DNA from: Rhodospirillales bacterium
Lineage (GTDB): Bacteria; Pseudomonadota; Alphaproteobacteria; Kiloniellales; JACOMY01
Direction: 5' to 3'
DNA: 57,585 nucleotides
NCBI GenBank assembly: GCA_014324045.1
Contig: JACOMY010000013.1
Span: forward strand, 1-57,585
This document shows positions 17,238 to 26,136 of the stretch, piece by piece. Under the pieces are notes generated by a model. That model was not told where the DNA came from and made no database searches. It saw only the letters and a program-made list of their open reading frames with translations. Within the stretch, counting starts at the first letter, position 1. Every line of letters begins with the position of its first letter. A program made the position numbers and the translations under genes.

Positions 17238-18692
17238 TCAGAGCCCCAGCTTCTCCTTGAGCAGCTGGTTGACCGTGCCGGGGTTGGCCTTGCCTTGAGT
17301 GGCCTTCATGGTCTGGCCGACGAACCAGCCCATGATCTTCATGTTGCCGCCCTTCAACTGCTCGGCCTGGGCCGGGTTTTTGACGAGGATCTCCTCGACG
17401 ATGGCGGCGATGGCGCCGGTGTCGGTGATCTGCTTCAGGCCGCGCTCTTCGACGATGGCGGCGGCGGTCTTGCCGCTTTCCCACATGGCCTCGAAGACCT
17501 CCTTGGCCATGCGCCCCGACAGGGTCTTGTCGGCGATGAGATCGATCAGACCGCCCAGCTTCTCGGCATCCACCGGGGCCTCGGCCAGGCTGCTGCCCGC
17601 CTTGTTCAAGGCGGCGAAATAGTCGCCCATGACCCAGCTGCTGGCCAGCTTGGCGTCGCGTCCGGCGGCCACCGCCTCGAAGAAGTCGGCGCGTTCCCGA
17701 TCAGCTACTAGAATTGCCGCATCCACCGGCTTCAACCGGAAGCTTTCGATGAAACGGCTCTTCTTTTCGTCCGGCAATTCCGGCAAACCGGCGCGGATTT
17801 CCTCGATCCTTGCCGGGTCCAGCTTCAGGGGCAGCAGGTCCGGGTCGGGGAAGTAGCGGTAGTCGTGCGCTTCTTCCTTGCTGCGCAGCGATCGGCTCTC
17901 CCCGGTCACGCCGTTGAACAGCCGGGTCTCCTGCACGACGGTGCCGCCGGATTCCAGGACCTCGATCTGGCGGCGGGCTTCGTAGTGGATGGCCTGCTGC
18001 ACGAAGCGGATGGAATTCACGTTCTTGGTCTCGGTGCGCGTGCCCAGGGGTTCGCCCGGGCGGCGCACCGAGAGGTTCACGTCGGCTCGCATCGAGCCCT
18101 CGGCCATGTTGCCGTCGCAGCTGCCGAGATAGCGCAGAATCGCCCGCAGCTTGGTGAGGTAGGCCCCGGCTTCCTCGGCCGAACGCATGTCCGGCTTGGA
18201 GACGATCTCCATCAAGGCCACGCCGCAGCGGTTCAGATCGACGAAGGTCATCTTGGGATGCCGGTCGTGCAGCGACTTGCCGGCGTCTTGCTCCAGGTGC
18301 AGGCGCTCGATCCCGATCTCGCGGCTGGAGCCGTCTGCCAGGTCGATGACGATGGAACCTTCGCCCACGATCGGCTGGTCGTACTGGCTGATCTGATAGC
18401 CGGCCGGTAGGTCGGGGTAGAAATAGTTCTTACGCTCGAAGACACTCTCCAGGTTGATCTCGGCCTTGAGACCCAGGCCGGTGCGCACCGCCTGCTCGAC
18501 GCAGACGCGGTTCAGGACCGGCAGCATGCCCGGAAAGGCCGCATCGACCAGCGAGACCTGACTGTTGGGCTCGGCGCCGAAGCCGGTCGCGGCACCGGAG
18601 AAGAGTTTAGATCGGCTGATGACCTGGGCGTGGACTTCCAGTCCGATGACTGCTTCCCAGGGGCCGGTGCTGCCTGCGATCAGGTTGGTCAT
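17238..18692 (-). CDS. gatB: aspartyl/glutamyl-tRNA amidotransferase subunit B
   Basis: 484 residues. With GatA and GatC it converts Glu-tRNA(Gln) and/or Asp-tRNA(Asn) to the amidated forms, and GatB supplies the kinase and tRNA-binding parts. Family signatures include [58 protein letters not shown] and the C-terminal YqeY-like helical tail ending [18 protein letters not shown] at 18690-18692, five bases after the gatA stop. The frame is open to 19325, but that part is antisense-like shadow within gatA. Last gene of gatC-gatA-gatB. Confidence 0.96.
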   Translation of the reverse strand: MTNLIAGSTGPWEAVIGLEVHAQVISRSKLFSGAATGFGAEPNSQVSLVDAAFPGMLPVLNRVCVEQAVRTGLGLKAEINLESVFERKNYFYPDLPAGYQISQYDQPIVGEGSIVIDLADGSSREIGIERLHLEQDAGKSLHDRHPKMTFVDLNRCGVALMEIVSKPDMRSAEEAGAYLTKLRAILRYLGSCDGNMAEGSMRADVNLSVRRPGEPLGTRTETKNVNSIRFVQQAIHYEARRQIEVLESGGTVVQETRLFNGVTGESRSLRSKEEAHDYRYFPDPDLLPLKLDPARIEEIRAGLPELPDEKKSRFIESFRLKPVDAAILVADRERADFFEAVAAGRDAKLASSWVMGDYFAALNKAGSSLAEAPVDAEKLGGLIDLIADKTLSGRMAKEVFEAMWESGKTAAAIVEERGLKQITDTGAIAAIVEEILVKNPAQAEQLKGGNMKIMGWFVGQTMKATQGKANPGTVNQLLKEKLGL

Positions 18693-18697
18693 GGGCG

Positions 18698-20182
18698 CTA
18701 TCCCGAGATCCGCTGCGGCCGATGGGTGAAGTGGGCGGCGGTCTCCAGCGCGTGGCCGACGCGGAAGACCGTCTCCTCGTCGAAGGCCTTGCCGATGATC
18801 TGCAGGCCCAGCGGCAGACCCCGGTCGGTAAGGCCGGCCGGGACCGACATGGCCGGCAGTCCGGCCAGGCTGGCCGGCACGGTGAAGATGTCGTTTAGGT
18901 ACATGGCGACGGGGTCGTCCATCTTCTCGCCCTGGGCGAAGGCCGCGGTCGGCGCGGTCGGCGTCAGGATGACGTCCACCTGCTCGAAGGCCCGGGCGAA
19001 GTCGCGGGCAATCAGGCTGCGGATGCGCCGGGCCTTGTTGTAGTAGGCGTCGTAGTAGCCGGCCGACAGCACGTAGGTGCCGATCAGGATGCGCCGCTTG
19101 ACCTCGGCGCCGAAGCCTTGGCCGCGGGTTGCTTCGTAAAGGCCGGTCAGGTCCTCTGCGGCGGCCCGGGCCCCGAAGCGCACGCCGTCGTAGCGCGCCA
19201 GGTTCGAGGAGGCCTCGGCCGGGGCGAGGATGTAGTAAGTGGGCAGGGCGTGCTGGCTGTGGGGCAGGGAGATCTCGCGGATGTGCGCCCCCTGTTCCTC
19301 CAGCCAGGTCATGCCGCGTTTCCACAGGCGCTCGACCTCGCCGGCCACACCTGGCATGCGGTACTCCTTCGCTACGCCGACGGTCAGGCCCTTGACGTTC
19401 TTGTGCAGGGCCGCCTCGTAGTCCGGCACCGGCAGATCTACCGAGGTGGAGTCCTTGGGGTCGAAGCCGGCCATGACGCCCAGCACGATGGCACTGTCGC
19501 GCACCGTGCGGGTGAAGGGGCCGGCCTGATCCAGGGAGGAGGCAAAGGCGACGATGCCCCAGCGCGAGCAGCGGCCGTAACTGGGTTTCATGCCGACGAT
19601 GCCGCAGAAGCTGGCCGGCTGCCGGATGGAGCCGCCGGTGTCGGTGCCGAGGCTAGCCGGCGCCATCCGTGCGGCTACGGCGGCCGCGGCGCCGCCGGAA
19701 GAGCCGCCCGGCACCAGGTCGCGGTTGTCGCCCTTGCGCTGCCAGGGATTGGCGACCGGTCCGAAGGCGGAGTTCATGTTGGCCGAGCCCATGGCGAACT
19801 CGTCCATATTGAGCTTACCGGTCATGACTGCACCGGCTTGCCAGAGCTTGGCCGTCACACTCGATTCGTAGGTCGGAACGAAACCCTTCAGGATGTTGGA
19901 GCCTGCCGTGGTCTCCACGCCTTCGGTGCAGTAGAGGTCCTTGATCGCGACCGGCAGGCCGTCCAGCGGGCGGGCTTCGCCCTTGGCCAGGCGTGCATCG
20001 GCGGCTTCGGCCATGGCCAGCGCCTTGTCGGCGGTCTCGCATGTAAAGGCGTTCAGGGCGCGCTGGCTCTCCATTGCTTCCAGATGGGCCTGGGTCAGCT
20101 CCTTGGCAGAGAAGGCGCGCTTGCCGAGCAGCTCGCGCATTTCGGCCAAGGTGAGGTGGGTGACGGGTCCGCTGACGGTCAT
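18698..20182 (-). CDS. gatA: aspartyl/glutamyl-tRNA amidotransferase subunit A
   Basis: 494 residues, the glutaminase subunit that releases ammonia for the amidation on GatB. It is an amidase-signature enzyme with Lys81 (VAIKDL), cis-Ser161 (PGGSSGGA) and nucleophile Ser185 (GTDTGGSIR). The GatA-specific block [18 protein letters not shown] is present. ATG at 20180-20182. The gap to gatC is 5 bases, so the three genes are co-transcribed. Confidence 0.96.
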   Translation of the reverse strand: MTVSGPVTHLTLAEMRELLGKRAFSAKELTQAHLEAMESQRALNAFTCETADKALAMAEAADARLAKGEARPLDGLPVAIKDLYCTEGVETTAGSNILKGFVPTYESSVTAKLWQAGAVMTGKLNMDEFAMGSANMNSAFGPVANPWQRKGDNRDLVPGGSSGGAAAAVAARMAPASLGTDTGGSIRQPASFCGIVGMKPSYGRCSRWGIVAFASSLDQAGPFTRTVRDSAIVLGVMAGFDPKDSTSVDLPVPDYEAALHKNVKGLTVGVAKEYRMPGVAGEVERLWKRGMTWLEEQGAHIREISLPHSQHALPTYYILAPAEASSNLARYDGVRFGARAAAEDLTGLYEATRGQGFGAEVKRRILIGTYVLSAGYYDAYYNKARRIRSLIARDFARAFEQVDVILTPTAPTAAFAQGEKMDDPVAMYLNDIFTVPASLAGLPAMSVPAGLTDRGLPLGLQIIGKAFDEETVFRVGHALETAAHFTHRPQRISG

Positions 20183-20187
20183 GCGCG

Positions 20188-20475
20188 CTACTCCACCACC
20201 TTGGGCACGCTATAGAACAGGGCCATGCGGTCGGGGGCATTCTTCAGCACCGCCTCCTGCGCGTTGCCGTCGTCTACCGCGTCCTCGCGCAGCTTCAACT
20301 CGGTCGCCACCGCGGAGGTCATGGGGGCCACGCCCTCCGTATCCACCGCCTGCAGCACGTCGATCCACTGCAGGATGCCGCCCAGATCCTTGGCCAAGAT
20401 CTCTTCTTCCGCCTCGTCGATGCGGATGCGGGCCAGGCGCGCGATGTGGCGCACCGTCTCCTTGTCAACAGTCAT
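20188..20475 (-). CDS. gatC: aspartyl/glutamyl-tRNA amidotransferase subunit C
   Basis: 95 residues, the small belt subunit that holds GatA on GatB. It begins [19 protein letters not shown], the conserved GatC helix, and ends with the extended [15 protein letters not shown]. The start at 20473-20475 is chosen from the family N-terminus, although the frame is open to 20553. First gene of the gatCAB operon, divergent from ruvX with 99 bases between them. Confidence 0.95.
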   Translation of the reverse strand: MTVDKETVRHIARLARIRIDEAEEEILAKDLGGILQWIDVLQAVDTEGVAPMTSAVATELKLREDAVDDGNAQEAVLKNAPDRMALFYSVPKVVE

Positions 20476-20574
20476 GCTATGCCTGATCGCTTTCGAGGAT
20501 CGATGGCCGGACGCTACACCCGGCCCGGCGGCCGCCGCAAGATGCGGTTGCAAGAGATGGCAAGGAGACTGCCC

Positions 20575-21057
20575 ATGCCAAGCGAAACCCTAGCTGCCTT
20601 GGCGGATTTGCCGCCGCGGGGGCGCTTGCTGGGTCTGGATCTGGGCAGCAAGACCATCGGCTTGGCCCTCTCCGACAGCCTGCGCAGCGTCGCCTCGCCG
20701 CTGGAGACGATCCGGCGCAGGAAGCTGGGGCACGATATGGAGCGGCTGCAGGCGGCGATTGCCGAGCGGCAGCCGGTGGCCCTGGTCTTGGGTCTTCCGC
20801 TTAACATGGACGGCAGCGAAGGGCCGCGCGCCCAGTCCACCCGGCAGTTCGCCCGTAACATCGCCGCGCGCGGGATCGCTCTGCCGCTTGCCTTCTGGGA
20901 CGAGCGCCTCTCGACCGCCGCTGTCGAGCGCTTTCTGGTGGAAGAAGCCGATGTCTCGCGCGCGCGCCGTGCCCGGGTCGTGGACAAGATGGCCGCCGCC
21001 TATATCCTGCAGGGCGCGCTCGATGCCCTGGCGCGCTTTGGTCCGCCGGCGTCATGA
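20575..21057 (+). CDS. ruvX: RuvX/YqgF-type Holliday-junction resolvase fold protein
   Basis: 160 residues. An RNase-H-fold protein (YqgF/RuvX) linked to 16S rRNA 5'-end maturation and/or junction resolution. The acidic catalytic motif is in GRLLGLDLGSKTIGLALSD, with further family blocks LVLGLPLNMDGSEGPRAQ, WDERLSTAAVE and VVDKMAAAYILQGALD. ATG 20575 follows a strong AAGGAGA six bases upstream. The frame is open to 20446. Its stop overlaps the start of the MFS gene (ATGA). Confidence 0.93.
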   Translation: MPSETLAALADLPPRGRLLGLDLGSKTIGLALSDSLRSVASPLETIRRRKLGHDMERLQAAIAERQPVALVLGLPLNMDGSEGPRAQSTRQFARNIAARGIALPLAFWDERLSTAAVERFLVEEADVSRARRARVVDKMAAAYILQGALDALARFGPPAS

Positions 21058-22235
21058 CCCCGACCGATCCTGCGGGCCCGTCGGCCGGCTGGCGCGGTCT
21101 GGCCGCCGTCATCGCCAGTGCCGGTATCGTCGGCATCACCTACGGCTGTCTTGCGCCGCTCTTGGCTCTGCTGTTGGAAAAGCAGGGGCATCCGCACTGG
21201 GCGATCGGCATCAACGGCTCCGCCGGGTTGGCTGCTGCGATTCTGCTGGCGCCGCTTGTGCCGAAGGCTTTTGCAAGGCTCGGTTTCCTCAATGCCATGC
21301 TCTTGGCGGTTCTGGGCGAGGTCGTCTGTATCCTGCTGCTCCTCGTCTGGCGGGACATTTGGTTCTGGACGTTGCTGCGCTTCGCGATCGGTTTCTTCGG
21401 AACGATCCAATGGATCGGCAGCGAGACCTGGATCGTATCCGCCGCGCCCGCAGCTCTGCGCGGCCGGGTGATCGCGCTCTACATGATCGCGATCTCGGCC
21501 GGCTTTGCCCTGGGGCCGGTGGTGGTCGATGCAACCGGCAGCGGCGGCAGCGGGGCTTTCCTGGTGGCCGCGGGTTTGATCCTTGCGGCGGGTTTGCTGA
21601 TCTGGTCTGCGCGCGGCATCGCGCCCAAACTGCCGGAGGCGCCCAAGGCAGCCTTCCTGGTGGCTTTCCGCGTCGCCCCGCTGGTGATGGCTGCGGCCTT
21701 GCTGGCGGGCTTCGTCGATATGGGACTCTTGACCCATCTGGTGAATTTCGGCCGAGCCGCCGGCTTCAGCGAGGAAACGGCGCTGAAGATGCTGTCGGTC
21801 CTGCTGGCCGCTAACCTTGTCATGCAGTTCCCGGTCGGTTGGTTGGCCGACCGTGTAGACAAGCGCCGCCTGATTGTCGTCTTCGGCCTGGTCTTCTTCT
21901 TGGCGCCTATCGCTGTGAACGCGACGGTTGGGACGAGCCTGTTTCTTTGGCCGGCGATGATCGTCTGGGGTATCTGCTCAATGGGTATCTACACCGTGGC
22001 GCTGACCGTGTTGGGCGAGCGTTTCGGGCCTGCGTTGCTCTCCAGCGCCAATGCCGCCATCGTCGCGCTCTATCAGCTGGGCGGCCTCTCCGGGACCTTC
22101 GCCGGCGGGGCCGGTATGGACCTGATGGGCAATCCCGGCCTGATGTGGGTCTTTTCGGCGGCCGGTCTGCTATTCCTTTGCTTCGCGGCCTATCGAACCT
22201 GCCAGCGGGGGCGGGCACCTCGGTCCCGAATGTGA
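21054..22235 (+). CDS. MFS transporter (YcaD-like)
   Basis: 393 residues with about twelve membrane segments. The major-facilitator features are visible: GWLADRVDKRR in the loop between helices of the second half, and a first half with FGTIQWIGSETWIVSAAP and RGRVIALYMIAISAGFALGP, a pattern typical of the YcaD/quinolone-resistance-like subgroup. The substrate is unknown. The ATG overlaps the ruvX stop, implying coupled translation, though this is likely an economy of spacing rather than a functional link. Confidence 0.88.
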   Translation: MTPTDPAGPSAGWRGLAAVIASAGIVGITYGCLAPLLALLLEKQGHPHWAIGINGSAGLAAAILLAPLVPKAFARLGFLNAMLLAVLGEVVCILLLLVWRDIWFWTLLRFAIGFFGTIQWIGSETWIVSAAPAALRGRVIALYMIAISAGFALGPVVVDATGSGGSGAFLVAAGLILAAGLLIWSARGIAPKLPEAPKAAFLVAFRVAPLVMAAALLAGFVDMGLLTHLVNFGRAAGFSEETALKMLSVLLAANLVMQFPVGWLADRVDKRRLIVVFGLVFFLAPIAVNATVGTSLFLWPAMIVWGICSMGIYTVALTVLGERFGPALLSSANAAIVALYQLGGLSGTFAGGAGMDLMGNPGLMWVFSAAGLLFLCFAAYRTCQRGRAPRSRM

Positions 22236-22369
22236 ACTCCGTCACGGCCTGTCACGACGACGAGAAGAGGCATTTTCGGGCGGAGCCCAAGCGCGGCCTT
22301 GGCAAGGAGGAACGCAAAAGCGCCGGGGGAACCAGTACAGGTCCACACCCTTAAGTATCTAAGCACCAG

Positions 22370-22398
22370 ATTGCAGTGCAATTATCGCATGTTATGTT
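22370..22398 (+). promoter_or_regulatory. putative promoter with embedded palindrome for the RHH-nuclease operon
   Basis: A perfect palindrome ATTGCA-G-TGCAAT (22370-22382) overlaps a candidate -35 TTGCAG (22371-22376). A TATGTT (22393-22398) follows at 16-base spacing as a -10. RHH antitoxin-type proteins usually repress their own promoters through such inverted repeats, so this is a plausible autoregulatory operator about 45 bases before the GTG of the RHH gene. Confidence 0.45.
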
Positions 22399-22425
22399 GC
22401 AGCACATACGAGAGAGATCGGCGCC

Positions 22426-22635
22426 GTGGCCAGCATTACGATCCGAAATCTCGACGATAGCCTGAAGAAGCGCTTGCGCATCCGCGCCGCGGAGCGCGGG
22501 GATTCGATGGAGGAAGAGACGCAGGAAATCCTGTGCCGCATCATCCCGGCACAGTTCACGGCCGGCGAGGAGTGGCACTATCGCTTGATGCCAACCTCTG
22601 AGCTCGATGCGAAAGCCATTTCGGACTACCGCTGA
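22426..22635 (+). CDS. FitA/Arc-type ribbon-helix-helix antitoxin-like protein
   Basis: 69 residues. The N-terminus ASITIRNLDDSLKKRLRIRA followed by ERGDSMEEETQEIL is the FitA/Arc-family ribbon-helix-helix DNA-binding module. Members normally precede a VapC/FitB PIN toxin and repress the operon. Here the next gene, 12 bases away, is instead an MrcB_N/DUF3883 protein. The start is GTG 22426 after GAGAGAGATCGG. The C-terminal part (about residues 45-69) is the usual toxin-binding tail and does not resemble a known FitA tail. Confidence 0.85.
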   Translation: MASITIRNLDDSLKKRLRIRAAERGDSMEEETQEILCRIIPAQFTAGEEWHYRLMPTSELDAKAISDYR

Positions 22636-22647
22636 GCGAGGGAGGCG

Positions 22648-23736
22648 ATGAAGGACACTCTCACCCGCATTTGTGAGCTTCAGCCGGCCTACTCGTCGCG
22701 CAATACGCCCGAGATGCAGGAGCGCGGGCGGCTGGTGCGCCAGACCCTCGCCCAAGAAATCCGAGAGATCGAAGGGCCACTCACCGAGGCGCTTGGTCCC
22801 TTCGGCGGCGACTTCCTTGTCGAGGCCTCCGACGGGAGTGGCAATAAGGGCCAGTTGCCGTGGGTGCGCTTCTGCTCCGAACGCATGTCGCCCAAGCCGA
22901 CCGACGGCTTCTATGTTGTGCTGCACTTCTCGACCGACGGTTCGGGCGTCAACATTGCGATCGGGTGTAATTCCTCGAAGCTCTGCAACGGGTATTCGAT
23001 CATCTTGCCGCCCGAGGAGATCGATCAGCGCACAGAGTGGGCGTACGGCGTGGTCCGGGACGCTTTCGGCACACTGGAGCCATTCACCGACACGAACGAC
23101 TTCGGTGCCACCCTTCGGCTGCCGAAGTCCTTCGAGCGCGCCAGTGCGCTGGTGAAAAAGGTCCCGGTGTCGGAGATTGACGATGCGGCGATGTCCTCGC
23201 TGCTCGTCGAGGCCGCGCTGCGGTTGCAAGCAATCTATGCTGCGCAGCGTGAGGGGCGTGATCTTACGCCTGCTGACCAGGTGGAGTTGGAACTGTTGCG
23301 TGTGGTGCGGCCAGCAGTGCGCGTTGCATCGAGCCAAGGTTACGGTTTGACGGTCGCGGAACGTAACGCCGTCGAACTACGCGCCATGATGCTCGCTGAG
23401 ACGTGGCTGCGCGAACAAGGCTATAAGCCGAAAGACACCTCTGCATCCAAGCCCTACGACTTCGAGGCCACGAGAGACGGCGAGACCCTCTTCGTCGAGG
23501 TCAAAGGCACGATGAGCGACAGGGCCGATGCGATTGCCATGACCCACGGCGAGGTCGCACTGCATCGCGAAGCGAAAGGCCGGACCGCCTTGATCCTTGT
23601 TACCGGCATAGGGCTGGACAAGGCTTCTGCTGAGCCAGCGGCGACAGCCGGAGAGCTTGAGGCCCTCGTGGGATGGGACATCGACAGTTGGGAGTTGACG
23701 CCGAAAGTCTACCGGGTTGCGCGTGCGAGTGCCTAG
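22648..23736 (+). CDS. MrcB_N-like / DUF3883 nuclease-domain protein (putative modification-dependent restriction or toxin)
   Basis: 362 residues, two parts. Residues about 50-160 resemble the MrcB_N (DUF3578) domain of McrB-like restriction proteins, with the PW..F block at 71-75 and GFYVVLHFS and NIAIG at 87-106. Residues about 236-330 match DUF3883, a PD-(D/E)xK-type nuclease fold: helix NAVELRAMMLAETWLREQGY, Asp271 in PYDFEA, and Glu284 and Lys286 in FVEVKGT. The active-site set therefore looks intact. No NTPase domain is present, unlike McrB. It lies 12 bases after an RHH antitoxin-like gene, suggesting one operon. Restriction of modified DNA or a toxin role are both inferences. Confidence 0.78.
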   Translation: MKDTLTRICELQPAYSSRNTPEMQERGRLVRQTLAQEIREIEGPLTEALGPFGGDFLVEASDGSGNKGQLPWVRFCSERMSPKPTDGFYVVLHFSTDGSGVNIAIGCNSSKLCNGYSIILPPEEIDQRTEWAYGVVRDAFGTLEPFTDTNDFGATLRLPKSFERASALVKKVPVSEIDDAAMSSLLVEAALRLQAIYAAQREGRDLTPADQVELELLRVVRPAVRVASSQGYGLTVAERNAVELRAMMLAETWLREQGYKPKDTSASKPYDFEATRDGETLFVEVKGTMSDRADAIAMTHGEVALHREAKGRTALILVTGIGLDKASAEPAATAGELEALVGWDIDSWELTPKVYRVARASA

Positions 23737-23897
23737 CCGAAGTGCTGGCCAAGCCGCAAGAATGTGGCCCCGTCCGGTTCTAGGCTGTCCCAATAACGAC
23801 CGCTTATCGGGGCATGGGCAGAGTGGCTAGGACCAGCTACAGAACGCGCCGCAGCCTCCGAAAAGGTATGGTTACGACGAGTTTTCGGAAGGGTTGT

Positions 23898-24160
23898 CTG
23901 TTCTTGTCGGCTACGCCCGCGTTCCCCCAGGATCGGAAGCCGGAGCTTCAGCTCGATGCGCTGGCCGCCCAAGGGTGTGAGTGTGTTTTGAGGAGAAGGC
24001 TTACAGTGCTGGGTGCGGCCAGCCGGAGTTCAAGGCCGCGCTCAGTCACATGCGCAAGGGCGACACGAGTATCATCTGGAAGCTCGACCGTCTGGTGCAG
24101 TCGATGATGTCGGTCCTTGCCATGATGCGTCTCCGCTTGTTCATAGGACGTCAGCAGTAG
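23898..24160 (+). pseudogene. broken serine recombinase (resolvase/invertase N-terminal domain)
   Basis: Three frames in succession give one Pin/Tn3-resolvase-type catalytic domain: LVGYARV at about 23904, then QDRKPELQLDALAAQGC from about 23928, then EEKAYSAGCGQPEFKAALSH, MRKGDTSIIWKLDRL and VQSMM from 23990. Two frameshifts separate them and the C-terminal half (dimer helix and DNA-binding part) is missing. It is a relic of a mobile element beside the RHH-nuclease pair. Confidence 0.75.
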
Positions 24161-24405
24161 AGTCATGTTGTCGTTATGAAAGTAAGCGCAGGTTTCCGAT
24201 CTCCGGTCGAACGCTTGGCTTCATGATCGGCGCCAAGGCCAGCTATCCAACCGGAGTCGGGGTAGACTCGGTCATTGCTTGACACATCCCTGCGCGAAGG
24301 CAGCCGTTCGTATACCTGGACGGAAACAACTCTATTGCGAAGTCGGCCGGTCATTCGATTCGGGGCGCTTGCCAAGCGGAGGTCATCATACCGGTCTTTT
24401 CGTGC

Positions 24406-24629
24406 TCAGAATAGGCTCTCGATCGGTATCTTTGTGTTCTCGGCGGTCATCTTGACCGGGTTGCCGCCGCATGATGGATCCTTCAGCGGACCCTCCAGGA
24501 TCAAATCGAGATCCGGGTCCGTCACACCCAGACCGGCCAAGCTGCCCGGAATTCCCAAGCGCGCGTCAGACCGCCGGCAAAGGTGTGGAACCTCTCGAAG
24601 CCGCCTTCGATGCCCAGATGGGCCGCTGC
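24406..24629 (-). pseudogene. displaced 3' fragment of the Fe-alcohol dehydrogenase gene
   Basis: About 224 bases are nearly the same as the 3' end of the intact Fe-ADH gene at 33855-34079. By eye roughly nine of ten bases match, and orientation is the same. The copy has its own stop (TCA on plus at 24406-24408) and a one-base deletion near 24567 that shifts the frame. It stops abruptly at about 24629 with no upstream coding sequence. It is therefore a pseudogene fragment, and together with the intact gene it brackets the ABC-importer cluster with direct repeats. Confidence 0.85.
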
Positions 24630-24713
24630 AAAACCCGGTGTGCCAGATGATTGTGCCACACGAGACTATTCAGACTGGCACAAATCGCGCCGGGCTGGCG
24701 GTTCCGTCAGATT

Positions 24714-25523
24714 TCAGCCGCAAAATGCCGCGATCCGATTGGCAAGTTGGCCATCCCTTGTCGGGTCGGCGAGACTGTCCAACACGTTCATATGATGGGC
24801 GCCCGGCACGCGGTGCCACGGTGCCTTGCCGCCGGCCGCCATCATCGCGCTTTGGCGCTGGAATTCAGCCGTTTCGTCGGTACCGGTCACGTAGAGAACC
24901 GGCACTGCGTCGCGCTGCGGCGGCAACGTGAATTCAGCAACTTCATCGGCGCTCAGCGCGATCGCGTCCTGCACGAAAGAGTGCGTCACAGGGGCAAGAT
25001 CGTAAACCCCGCTCACCGCCACCACGCCGGCCAAAGGCAGGTGTTCGGCAGCGCGCGCTGCTGCAAGCGCAAGATGCGCCCCCGCGGAGTGACCGACCAG
25101 CAAGATCCGTGCATCCGGCCGATGCGATGCAAGTGCGGCAAGCCCGGCACGCACATCATCGACAAGGCCGGCCATGCGCGTTCCGGGCATCAGCCGATAT
25201 TCAAGGTTCGCAATCGTTCTCCCAAGGTGCGCGAGGCCGGGCAGGACAAAGCGGTGGTCTTCGGCCCGAAGCGCGCGCCAATAGCCGCCGTGGATCATAA
25301 CAGGCAGCAGCCTTCCGGCGCCGGTGCCCTTTGCGATCTCCACCCATTGCCGTGGATCCGTTCCGCTTGAAAGGCGCGTCAGCCCAAGGACCGGTGCAAC
25401 GCCGCTGCTGCGACGCGCCATGGCGGTAAGACACTCTTCAAAGTCGGGCAAAATGGCGGAAAAGCGCATCTGCGCGTCGAAATACTCCTGGGGCGTCACG
25501 TCAGGGTCCGTGTCCGATTGCAT
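24714..25523 (-). CDS. alpha/beta hydrolase (arylformamidase-like carboxylesterase)
   Basis: 269 residues. The HGGYW oxyanion-hole motif (about residue 78), the nucleophile elbow GHSAGAH (about residue 144), the acid in GTDE (about residue 215) and the His in GAHHMN (about residue 244) form a complete catalytic set of the hormone-sensitive-lipase/kynurenine-formamidase type. The substrate is unknown. Its 5' end overlaps the preceding regulator by 23 bases, and it is the distal gene of the minus-strand importer cluster. Hydrolysis of an amide or ester derived from the imported compound is a reasonable guess. Confidence 0.82.
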   Translation of the reverse strand: MQSDTDPDVTPQEYFDAQMRFSAILPDFEECLTAMARRSSGVAPVLGLTRLSSGTDPRQWVEIAKGTGAGRLLPVMIHGGYWRALRAEDHRFVLPGLAHLGRTIANLEYRLMPGTRMAGLVDDVRAGLAALASHRPDARILLVGHSAGAHLALAAARAAEHLPLAGVVAVSGVYDLAPVTHSFVQDAIALSADEVAEFTLPPQRDAVPVLYVTGTDETAEFQRQSAMMAAGGKAPWHRVPGAHHMNVLDSLADPTRDGQLANRIAAFCG

Positions 25524-26136
25524 CGCGGACGATATCGCGCGCCGACAAAAGCGCCTCGGTCACCGCAGGCATCCGCTCGCCGTGGCCGGGCAGGAACACA
25601 CCGGCCACCTGCCCGGAGGCCGGATCGCTGCTGAGCGCCACCACACTTGCCATCCGGCGGCGCCCCTCCGGGCCGGGTTCGGCCAGACGAAGCGTATGGC
25701 ACTCGACCGTCTCGGCATCTGGCCGATGGTCGAGGTCGTAGTGGCTGAAGATCGTGTGGGCGCGGATCGGGCGGCCGATGCTGTATGGGCCGATGAGGAG
25801 CCTGCGCTCTTCGATCTCCGCCAGGAAGGCGGTGCACCCCGTCGCCTGCCGCAACCGGGTGAGGATCGGTTCGGCCGCGACGGTGAGCGGGCCGAGGCCG
25901 CGCGCGGCAAGGCCCAGCTGCCGCGTGGCGTGCCCCGGCACAATCTGCCCGTCATTCCCGCGCGCGAGAAAGCCTTCCACCTCCAGCGCATCCACGTAGC
26001 GCTGCATGCTGGTCGGTTTGGCTCCAATGCGCCGCGCGAGCGCCCGTGCCGATTTCGGCGGTTCGGCCCGCACCGCCTCAAGGCCTTTGCGGAACAGAAG
26101 CACCGCATTTCCGTAAGTTGCGCCGGACGTCGTCAT
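25501..26136 (-). CDS. IclR-like HTH transcriptional regulator
   Basis: 211 residues. The N-terminal winged-helix (SARALARRIGAKPTSMQRYVDALEVEGFL, residues about 28-56) is of the IclR/MarR type. The C-terminal half contains LRQATGCTAFLAEIEERRLLIGPYSIGRP and a tail AVTEALLSARDIVRDAIG that resembles a short IclR effector domain. The start overlaps the stop of the upstream fusion regulator by ATGA, so both regulators are translated together. It probably acts on the same cluster. Effector unknown. Confidence 0.7.
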   Translation of the reverse strand: MTTSGATYGNAVLLFRKGLEAVRAEPPKSARALARRIGAKPTSMQRYVDALEVEGFLARGNDGQIVPGHATRQLGLAARGLGPLTVAAEPILTRLRQATGCTAFLAEIEERRLLIGPYSIGRPIRAHTIFSHYDLDHRPDAETVECHTLRLAEPGPEGRRRMASVVALSSDPASGQVAGVFLPGHGERMPAVTEALLSARDIVRDAIGHGP

